DNA from: Mayamaea pseudoterrestris
Lineage: Eukaryota > Bacillariophyta > Bacillariophyceae > Sellaphorales > Sellaphoraceae
NCBI GenBank assembly: GCA_027923505.1
Contig: BROI01000012.1
Span: 124,001 to 188,000, forward strand
Length of the DNA: 64,000 nt
Reading direction: 5' to 3'
Shown here: positions 29,204-38,800 of the stretch, piece by piece
Position numbering within the stretch: position 1 is the first letter of the stretch
How the letters are laid out: the number at the start of each line of letters is the position of its first letter
Notes under the pieces: model-generated
Told to the model about the DNA's origin: nothing
Databases searched by the model: none
What the model saw: only the letters and a program-made list of their open reading frames with translations
Translations under genes and position numbers: made by a program

Positions 29204-30456
29204 ATGAAGTGTCACAGTTTGCTTCTTCTCATCCTGTCGTCGTCTTTGCACAGCATTGCTGCTCAGCAGTGCGGAACGTCTGGCTTTTCCATTGCCGGAT
29301 CAAGCACCGTATATCCCATTGCCACGGCGTGGGCGGCCGCCTACAGTGACATGTGCACGGGTATCAAGATAAGTCCCATTGATGATGATGGCTCAAGCAA
29401 CGGAGCAGCTCGAGTCTGCGGAGCGGGTGAGGATGGTGCTTCCACGGTCGAAATTGGCGACATGAGTCGGCAATGGCGAGAAGAGGAAGCAACCCAACAG
29501 GATGATGGATACACATATGACTGTGTCATTGGAGATGACTCAAGATCTGTCATACAGATCGATGTGGCGCTCGATGGCATTTCCGTCGTCGCAAGTGGAG
29601 GAGGAACAGCGGCGTCATGCATTGAAGTCCTGGACGGTTTGACAATTGATCAGCTCCGCTGGATGTTTAGCAACTACACCGATTCTCAGCTCGAGGCGAC
29701 AGGATGGGATCCAGCGTCGATTGCGAATTCCGATGGAGACGAGACGACGCATCTTTGGTCTGAGCTTAACGCTTCATGCGAAGCTACGGAGATCTTGGCG
29801 GCTGGACAAGATGAAACGCACGGCACCTTTGATTATTTTAGTGAAACGGTACGTCGAAGGAAGTACAGGATGTAGATGTTTGGATGCTGCAACTGAGTCT
29901 CATGATCATGACTTTCTTTCATTTCTAACGACAGCTATTCGCCGATATGGATAATGGCGAGGGCTTTGCCAACACCTACAACGCCGACCCCGACGGCCCG
30001 GGCGGAACCGTCTCATACGTGGAGTCAAATCCAGCGGCTGTCGGATATGTTGGATATGCTTACTACTACCAGAATGGCATCGAGCTGTACGTGGCGGCCA
30101 TTGAAAACGACGCGGGTGACTTTGTCACGCCCGGCGCCGACTCTGTTGTCGATGGAACATACAACCCGCTCTCGAGAACCATTTACATGAACCTTTTGGA
30201 TGATCCTGAGTCGTTGGCAAACACTGTACCATTTATTCAATTTGGATTCTCGTCGGATGGGGCGGACATTGTTGCGACCACTGGTTACGTGCCGATTCCC
30301 AACCCGAGCGAAATGTTGGCACGATTGCCAGCTGCAGGAGCTACCCAAACGGACGCAGAAGGTAGCGATGTGAAATCATCGTCAGCTCAAAGCGTTAAAA
30401 GCTTTTCTGCGGTGGCAGCAGCTTTGGTTGTTTCCATTGCAGTCACACTAATGTAA
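29204..30456 (+). CDS. PstS-like phosphate-binding protein, spliced, probably GPI-anchored
   Basis: Two exons, 29204-29848 and 29935-30456, join in phase 0 to give 388 residues. The 86-nt intron starts GTACGT and ends ACGACAG; without splicing the frame stops nine codons later. The ATG at 29204 begins a clean signal peptide, MKCHSLLLLILSSSLHSIAA; an in-frame ATG at 29027 is less likely. The mature part opens with SGFSIAGSSTVYPIATAWAA, the phosphate-binding loop of PstS-type solute-binding proteins, followed by IGDMSRQW and a second lobe. The C-terminus has a Ser/Asp-rich spacer and a hydrophobic tail (SAVAAALVVSIAVTLM) with no charged residue after it, the layout of a GPI-attachment signal. 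It would sit outside the cell and capture phosphate or a phosphate compound; no ABC-transporter partner is present nearby. Confidence 0.85.
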
Positions 30457-30820
30457 GCTCCACGTAGTACTTATTTTAAGCTGCGCTACGCGCTCTGTGT
30501 GTCGCTCAGTTTAAAATGATAATGACGCATTTTTACCGCTTTTGCGCAAGCCAGTTTATAGTTTCTTTTGGAGATATTACATGTATACAGAGTTCACTTC
30601 CTGCTGAGCTATAGAAAGCTACTAGGTGATTTCAAGGGTAGAAACGCCGCGAGAGATGGGGCTTTCGCTATCAGCCATGGGCATTTAACTTTGTTGCTTT
30701 ATATTTTTGTGCAAATTTGGCTATCTTCTTAGTTTTATACAAGTTGCCTCGATTATAATGTAATTCCAGTGACCAAACTTAGACCACATCATTGCATCTG
30801 TTGCACAAGGGCTGAGCAAG
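30457..30820. other. Convergent 3' intergenic region
   Basis: About 364 bp between the 3' ends of the PstS-like gene and the small membrane protein gene. No open frame or repeat seen. Confidence 0.35.
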
Positions 30821-31477
30821 CTACTTGCGTCGCCGGTTCGCCCCACAACGTTCTTTGCAAACTCGATACGCCAAGAAAATTGAAACGACAATAATTTGAA
30901 ATAGGGCAATCATGGCAATAGCAAATGTATCAAACTGATCGATTCCTAGTGCCGTCACAGGAATGACCAAACCGACCACGACTGTCAAGACAAACATGAC
31001 CAGAACGAGCGAAAACAAACACAACCGATGCAGCCATGAGTCACCCAAGAGGCACGTCTCCAGCAAAACGACAGTCAGCAGCAGCGCCACCGCCAAGCCA
31101 AGGACGGCTTGCGTATTGCGTGACAATGCGCTGCCTTGACACGAGCCAGCGCCTGGATCGCTCGGCTGAAAGATTTGGCCGCAGAGTTGCTTTGTAAATA
31201 CAACGCTTTTTGTACCAAAGTAGTCAATGCTGTATGCCCGAATCAACAGGCAAGCCGTTCCATCTGCGCTACTGTCGGACGGCTGATACTCAATGACAGA
31301 ATATTGGTGGTTGCGTTCGTAGTCAACGGCGTGGCAGCCGTCCGAAAATGGTCCACCCTTGGCACTGCCGAGTCGGTCAAGTGGACCCGACATTAGTATC
31401 GGAAAGGAATATGCTCCAGTGGAACTGCCGCCACCGTCTCCGTAGTAGGTATTGGATCCATCGTCAAACGCCAGCAT
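30821..31477 (-). CDS. Small membrane protein with three or four predicted transmembrane segments
   Basis: An open frame of 218 codons from an ATG at 31477. An extracellular-type N-terminal half rich in Gly, Ser, Asp and Tyr with four Cys is followed by hydrophobic segments (AVLGLAVALLLTVVLLETCL, LCLFSLVLVMFVLTVVVGLV, IAMIALFQIIVVSIFLAYRV) and a short basic tail RVCKERCGANRRRK. The frame begins abruptly with MLAFDDG and no signal peptide, so a 5' exon may be missing. One speculative solution is an exon starting at ATG near 31551 spliced over a GT-AG gap ending in TTAG just before 31490. Family not recognised. Confidence 0.6.
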   Translation of the reverse strand: MLAFDDGSNTYYGDGGGSSTGAYSFPILMSGPLDRLGSAKGGPFSDGCHAVDYERNHQYSVIEYQPSDSSADGTACLLIRAYSIDYFGTKSVVFTKQLCGQIFQPSDPGAGSCQGSALSRNTQAVLGLAVALLLTVVLLETCLLGDSWLHRLCLFSLVLVMFVLTVVVGLVIPVTALGIDQFDTFAIAMIALFQIIVVSIFLAYRVCKERCGANRRRK

Positions 31478-31794
31478 GTGCGTCCGAACTAATCATCAAT
31501 GTTTGCTTGTTTGCAAATACTTGAGATATGTAGGCTGACACGTATGACGATCCTGGCATGCCCCATCCAATTATCCTCTCCTTCCGCTTTTGCACCAACC
31601 CATGGCTTGTTGATACCAAAATAACAAAGTCGTAGTTACTGGCCGCTGCTCAGCGAGCTCAAGCAAAACAACCAGTCTCGCTGCCTGTCACCGCTGTAAA
31701 TGCGTTTGGCCGCTGACTAATCGCAACCGGCATGATACATTGCCACGTAAACGCCTGGTAATTGCCCATTTGCGCCGTTAGCTTCTTTTTGTTG
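31478..31794. other. Intergenic, possible 5' exon, then decaying satellite edge
   Basis: The stretch next to the membrane protein may contain its missing 5' exon. From about 31690 the sequence grades into highly diverged satellite monomers. Confidence 0.3.
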
Positions 31795-34700
31795 CGTTTC
31801 TGGTGTAATTTGGGCACCGACAGGGCCTGCTGTAGGAGTGAAATTCATAGCATCTGCGGGCGTTGGCACAAGTGGTGTCAAAATGTCCCTGAGACACCAG
31901 CCAAACCTACCATCTTGTAGCCCAGCCTGAATAATGATGTTGGCACCGTTCTTGTTGTAATTTGGGCACCGACAGGGCTTGCTGGGCATTAATACATTGG
32001 CAGGTGACAAGTTGTCACCAAATACATTGGCATCCCCTGAGACACCAGCCAAGCTTACCATCATGTAGCGCAGCCTAAATAATGAAGTTGGCACCTTTCT
32101 GGTGTAATTTGGGCACCAACAGGGCCTGCTGTAGGGGCGTCTGAATGTCACGGCATCTGCGGGCTGAGACTGGTGACAAGTTGTCACCAAATACATTGCC
32201 ATCCCCTGAGACACCAGCCAAGCCTACCATCTTGTCGCCCAGCCTGAATAAAAATGTTGCCACCATTCTGGTGTATTTTGGGCACCAACAGGGCCTGCAG
32301 TAGAGGCGTTTGACTGTCACGGCATCTGCGGGCTGAGACTGGTGACAAGTTGTCACCAAATGCATTGCCATCCCCTGAGACACCAGCCAAGCCTACCATC
32401 ATGTAGCGCATTCTAAATAATGATGTTGGCACCATTCTGGTGTAATTTGGGCACCTACAGGGCCTGCTGTAGGGGCGTTGGAATGTCATGGCATCTACGG
32501 GCTGAGACTGGTGACAAATTGTCACCAAAGACATTGCCATCCCCTGAGACACCAGCCAAGCCTACCATCTTGTTGCCCAGCCTGAATAATAATGTTGCCA
32601 CTATTCTGGTGTATTTTGGGCACCAACAGGGCCTGCTGTAGGGGCGTTAGAATGTCACGGCATCTGCAGGCTGAGACTGGTGACAAGTTGTCACCAAATA
32701 CATTGCCATCCCCTGAGACACCAGCCAAGCCTACCATCATGTAGCGCAGCCTGAAAAATGATGTTGGCACCATTATGGTGTAATTTGGGCACCTACAGGG
32801 CCTGCTGTTGTCATGGCATCTGCAAGCTGAGACTGGTGACAAGTTGTCACCAAATACATTGCCATCCCCTGAGACACCAGCCAAGCCTACCATCTTGTCG
32901 CCCAGCCTGAATAAAAATGTTGGCACCATTCTGGTGTATTTTGGGCACCGACAGGGCCGGTTGTAGGGGCGTTGGAATGTCATGGCATCTGCAGGCTGAG
33001 ACTGGTGACAAGTTGTCCTCAAACACATTGCCATCCCCTGAGACACCAGCCAAGCTTACCATCTTGTAGGGCAGCCTGAATCATGATGTTGGCACCATTC
33101 TGGTGTATTTTGGGCACCAACAGGGCCTGCTGTAAGGGCGTTGGAATGTCATGGCATCTGCGGGCTGAGACTGGTGACAAGTTGTCACCAAATACATTGC
33201 CATCCCCTGAGACACCAGCCAAGCCTACCATCTTGTTGCCCAGCCTGAATAATGATGTTGGCACCATTCTGGTGTATTTTGGGCACCGACAGGGCCTGTT
33301 GTAGGGGTGTTGGAATGTCATGGCATCTGCGGGCTGAGACTGGTGACAAGTTGTCACCAAATACATTGCCATCCCCTGAGACATCAGCCAAGCCAACCAT
33401 CTTGTAGCCCAGCCTAAATAATGATGTTGGCACCATTCTGGTGTAATTTGGGCACCTACAGGGCCTGCTGTAGGGGCGTTGGAATGTCATGGCATCTGCG
33501 GGCTGAGACTGGTGACAAGTTGTCACCAAATACATTGCCATCCCCTGAGACACCAGCCAAGCTTACCATCATGTAGCGCAGCCTGAATAATGATGTTGGC
33601 ACCATTATGGTGTAATGTGGGCACCTACAGGGCCTGCTGTAGGGGCGTTGGAATGTCATGGCATCTGCGGGCTGAGACTGGTGACAAGTTGTCACCAAAT
33701 ACATTGCCATCCCCTGAGACACCAGCCAAGCTTACCATCTTGTAGCGCAGCCTGAATAATGATGTTGGCACCATTATGGTGTAATTTGGGCACCTACAGG
33801 GCCTGCTGTAGGGGCGTTGGAATGTCATGGCATCTGCGGGCTGAGACTGGTGACAAGTTGTCACCAAATACATTGCCATCCCCTGAGACACCAGCCAAGC
33901 TTACCATCTTGTAGCGCAGCCTGAATAATGATGTTGTCTCAATTCTGGTTTAATTTGGGCACCGACAGGGCTTGCTGTAGGGGCGTTGGAATGTCATGGC
34001 ATCTACGGGCTGAGACTGGTGACACCTTGTCACCAAATACATTGGCATCCCCTGAGACACCAGCCAAGCTTACCATCATGTAGCGCAGCCAAAATAATGA
34101 AGTTGGCACCATTCTGTTGTAATTTGGGCACCGACAGGGCTTGCTGTAGGGGCGTTTGACTGTCACAGCATCTGCGGGCTGAGACTGGTGACACCTTGTC
34201 ACCAAATACATTGGCATCCCCTGAGACACCAGCCAAGCTTACCATCATGTAGCTCAGCCTAAATAATAAAGTTGGCACCATTCTGTTGTAATTTGGGCAC
34301 CGACAGGGCCTGCTGTAGGGGCATCTGAATGTCACGGCATCTGCGGGCTGAGACTGGTGACAAGTTGTCACCAAATACATTGCCATCCCCTGAGACACCA
34401 GCCAAGCCTACCATCATGTAGCGCATTCTGAATAATGATGTTGGCACCATTCTGTTGTAATTTGGGCACCTACAGGGCCTGCTGTAGGGGCATTGGAATG
34501 TCATGGCATCTGCGGGCTGAGACTGGTGACAAGTTGTCACCAAATACATTGCCATCCCCTGAGACACCAGCCAAGCTTACCATCTTGTAGCGCAGCCTGA
34601 ATAATGATGTTGGCTCATTCCTGGTGTAATTTGGGCACCGACAGGGCTTGCTGTAGGGGCGTTTGAATGTCATGGCATCTGCGGGCTACGACTGGTGACA

Positions 34701-35532
34701 AGTTGTCACCAAATACATTGCCATCCCCTGAGACACCAGCAAAGCCTACCATCTTGTATCCCAGCCTTAATAATGTTGCCACCATTCTGGTGTATTTTGG
34801 GCACCGACAGGGCCTGCTGTAAGGGCGTTGGAATGTCACAGCATCTGCAGGCTGAGACTGGTGACAAGTTGTCACCAAATACATTGCCATCCCCTGAGAC
34901 ACCAGCCAAGCTTACCATCTTGTAGCGCAGCCTGAATAAAAATGTTGGCACCATTCTGGTGTATTTTGGGCACCGACAGGGCCTGTTGTAGGGGCGTTGG
35001 AATGTCATGGCATCTGCAGGCTGAGACTGGTGACAAGTTGTCACCAAATACATTGCCATCCCCTGAGACACCAGCCAAGCTTACCATCATGTAGCGCAGC
35101 CTGAATCATGATGTTGGCACCATTCTGGTGTATTTTGGGCAACAACAGGGCCTGCTGTAAGGGCGTTGGAATGTCACAGCATCTGCAGGCTGAGACTGGT
35201 GACAAGTTGTCACCAAATACATTGCCATCCCCTGAGACACCAGCCAAGCCTACCATCTTGTCGCCCAGCCTGAATAAAAAATGTTGGCACCATTCTGGTG
35301 TATTTTGGGCACCGACAGGGCCTGTTGTAGGGGCGTTGGAATGTCATGGCATCTGCAGGCTGAGACTGGTGACAAGTTGTCACCAAATACATTGCCATCC
35401 CCTGAGACACCAGCCAAGCTTACCATCATGTAGCGCAGCCTGAATCATGATGTTGGCACCATTCTGGTGTATTTTGGGCAACGACAGGGCCTGCTGTAAG
35501 GGCGTTGGAATGTCACAGCATCTGCAGGCTGA
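31795..35532 (-). repeat. 169-bp satellite array, block B (about 22 monomers)
   Basis: Head-to-tail monomers with a 169-bp period, in opposite orientation to block A. Each monomer carries TGGTGACAAGTTGTCACCA (9-bp inverted arms around one base), CACCATTCTGGTG (5-bp arms) and CTACAGGGCCTGCTGTAG (6-bp arms), plus ATTGCCATCCCCTGAGACAC. Left-edge monomers are the most diverged. Since 169 leaves remainder 1 when divided by 3, the many 88- and 122-codon minus-strand frames are by-products of the repeat and are not annotated as genes. It is interrupted at 35532 by a retrotransposon inserted in mid-monomer. Confidence 0.95.
35529..35532. repeat. Flanking duplication CTGA, left
   Basis: CTGA precedes the left LTR and recurs directly after the right LTR at 42118-42121. 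The uninterrupted monomer has one CTGA at this place (GGCTGAGACTGG), so it is the target-site duplication. Confidence 0.8.
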
Positions 35533-35845
35533 TTGTAACTTGTAAATCAAATCGTTGCACCTTTCGCTTGTAGCTGTCCTTGGATGGCCAATCCAAGCTT
35601 GCAGTTGCTACAATACGAGAGACGAATAAATCGCTTTCTTAACTCTTCAAGCTTAGTAACTCTGCTTGTTTCTACTCTCTATCGCACTAGTTTCAGCAAT
35701 ATACTCGTTGAATCGCTTCGAAGCCGTCGCTGCCACGCATCACGCGATCGTGAGGCTGTGGTGAGCCGCGAGTGCCGCTGTGTCACCCTATCGGACATTC
35801 GGTGTGACTTGCCCGATTTTCGCTGTTTTCGTTCACATCCTGCAA
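35533..35845 (-). repeat. 3' LTR of the copia element
   Basis: 313 bp, plus-strand ends TTGTAACTTG and CATCCTGCAA, so the minus-strand LTR runs TTGCAGG to TTACAA. Identical by eye to the 5' LTR apart from one substitution. Confidence 0.92.
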
Positions 35846-35853
35846 CTCCCCTC
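35846..35853 (-). other. Polypurine tract of the copia element
   Basis: On the minus strand GAGGGGAG lies immediately before the 3' LTR, the normal place of the plus-strand primer. Confidence 0.65.
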
Positions 35854-35862
35854 AAGTCATAC

Positions 35863-38800
35863 CTAATAGTTCGATTCCTTGAAAAGCAGGTTCTTTAAGT
35901 GCTTGCTTGCCGTTGCCCGCGGAAGAAACTTGGTAAGTACATCCGCCGGGTTTGTCGTTCCCATGATGTGGTTGAAATTAATAATTCCCGCCGCAATCGC
36001 TTCGCGTACACGGTGAAATGCCAGTGCATTGTGTCGCTTCGTCAGACTAGAGTGCGGTAAGTTACTGCTTTGCGTTACCGACTTGTTGTCTCCAAACATC
36101 CATGAAGGTCCGTCGAGCGGAACTCCCAACATGCGTAGCGTGAAGCGGAGATCCATGATCTGCTCCGTGCTCACTCTCGCTGCTACAAACTCCGAGCCGT
36201 ACGTCGCCGTCTCGACCGTCGCTTGGCGTTTCGAAAACCAATCGACGACTGTTCCATTCAACATGTGTAGCATGCCCATCGCTGCCCGTCCCGTCGTGTA
36301 ATCGTGGTACAGGTTTGCATCTTCAAACGTTGACATTCGCACCGCCTTGCCGCGCGGCGTGGGCATGTTCCACGGAAGCTCTTCGCAGATCTTGCCGTAC
36401 ACACTGTAGTCCCAATCCATCTTGTCAACTGTCGCGTATCGCTCGTCCGTTGGAATCGAAACGTTGAATCGAATCGCTCCATCCGGGTATCGTCGTAAGT
36501 ATCCGCAAATATGCTTCAACCGTTCCAAGTGCCCCGCTCGTGGCGCAGCTCGGAATCTCCCCATAGTCATGACAGCGCAGTGAATGTCGAATCGACATAA
36601 ACTTACTGCCCATTGCAACGCACCAATTATCGATTGATACTTCGCAATTCCGTCGTCGTCAAGTTCTTTCGTTTCGTCGAGTTCCGGATGATCGCCGTCG
36701 CGTAGTGGACTTGTCTGCGGTCGCGGTTCCTCGCCGAACATTTCTTTGTAGTTCGCTAGTAGCCTCGTGACGTACTTCTTCGCTCCGAAGCAGAGTACGC
36801 CGTCGTCGTCTCGCCAAACGTCTGCGCCCAAATGATATGCCAATGGACCGACGCCCTTCAACTTGTAGTTGTAGTTCTCAATTAAAAGATCCGTTAGTTC
36901 CTTTGGATTCTTCATCGCTATCGCTAAATCGTCGACATACACACAAACGTATTCGTAGTGCGTGCCTTTATCGCGCATCCACACGTCCGGTTCTGCGATA
37001 CACGGCGTGAAGCCAATGTCGCGGAGCGTGTCTGCAAAGTGCTCGTGCCAGCGTGCGCCTGACGTGCGAAGACCGTATAATGCCTTCACGATCGTGAGCG
37101 TGTGACCCTCGAGCTCCCCGAACTCCGGACCTGCCACGATATAAACCTTCTCTTTCGTTTTCGCTTCCAAGTATGCGTTGCCGACGTCAGCTGCCCACAG
37201 TTCCAGACCGTTGAGTTCCGCTAACATCGCTACCATTCGTAGACTTCGCAATGACACAACGCCCGAGTAAACTGAATCCTTCGGCGGCTCTGTCATATGT
37301 CCTCCTGCGACGAGTCGTGCTTTCCGTCGCAAATCGTGCTTGACATCGAATATCATGTGCACGTTTATTCGTTTCCATGGCGCCGGCATAACCTTACCGA
37401 CTCCTTGATCTGCGAACGTGTCGTAATCATTTATCTGATTTAATTCCGTTCGAATCGCATCCGTCCACAGCGTGTTGCCGTTGATCTCGTCGAGAGCTTT
37501 CGCATCTTTATAATTGCGCGGCAGTCTTACGCCAAATTTGTAGCGTACGCCGTTTGCTTTCGATTTTCGTTTCGCTGCTGTCACCATCTGTCGAAACTTC
37601 TTTCGCTTCCGAGTGTAATGTTCCAGCTGCTTCCATCCTGGCTTGTCGAGTAAGCTGTGCTTGAGTCCATACTCTGCGATCGTTATCGGATCGTCCTTCT
37701 TCATGATCGCGAGAGGCTCCCACGTCGTCGTTCCGTCGGTCCATTCGACGAGAACGTTACTTGAACTTCCCTTGTATGTCGGATCGTTCGGTTTCAGATT
37801 AAGCTCGTGTCCGATTACTTTCGTGAATACCCACTGAGTCGCCGGATCGTTTCGTATATCTTCGTCCATCTGTCGTTCGATTAAATCCGACAGTTCGTTG
37901 TAACTTATTAAGTCTTTCGCTGGCTCCTCTCCCATCTGGATCAGGAAACCTTTCGTCGTTTCGAGTAGCTCGTTATCGCGTACTTCGATATATTCGCATA
38001 CAGTCGCTCGCATTTTCTGACCGTTTTCGTGTTCCCTTACGAACGTGCGTCCGATGAGTTCGCTTGGAGAGAACAGAGGGCATTTATTCCCTGATTCTTG
38101 CTCAGCCCTTCTGAAGAACTTCGCTGGTACGTTGGCGTGGTTCGCCATCGGAATCGTTTCGTCGTCGTTTCCTTCGTAGTTGTCGTGACTACTTTCTGTC
38201 GCATTCGTGCTATGATAGCGTCCTGTCGCGAGATCTGGAGTTTCAAAATTTCGCTCGCTTGCGCGTGTAGCTTCTTCAGAAATCTCCCCTCCAGACTCAG
38301 GGAAGGAAGGCAACTCTCGTGGTAACAAGTAGCTGCGCGAGACCACGTTGGAGCGCGGAATCGCCTGAAGCGTGTCGTCCGTCAGAACGAGAAAAGTCAT
38401 GTGCGGACCGCTATTCTCTGCGATGCCCACGAATCGGCCGTTGCCAGATCGTACCGCCGAGGGAAAACTCCCCTGCGCCTCAAACGTGACCGGTTCCCAC
38501 CACTTGAAATGTAACAAAGGCGAAATATCCGGCAAATTTCCGAACGCAACTTCCGTTGGAGTGCGCCATCCCAGCGATTTTGTCGCGAGGACGTTCAGAA
38601 TCATGATTACGAATTTAATCAGCAAAACCCAGCAATGCCCTGGCGAACCCGAATCTCGTTGGAGGTTCTCCATCATTGGCTTAATGTGCGACGTGTGACG
38701 TTCGCATGGATTTTGTTCTGGGTGACCCGGTTCTGTGGTCACTTGAGGAATATTGTACATCCGACAGAGATCCCTCACAGCCTTGCCAGTCTCCGACTTG

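Noticed and set aside
35584-35898. Plus-strand frame of about 100 codons inside the LTR (and its copy at 41856)
   Set aside because: It lies in both LTRs, antisense to the element, and starts MANPSLQLLQYERR only because the LTR is open in that frame. The element's own coding frame is on the other strand.
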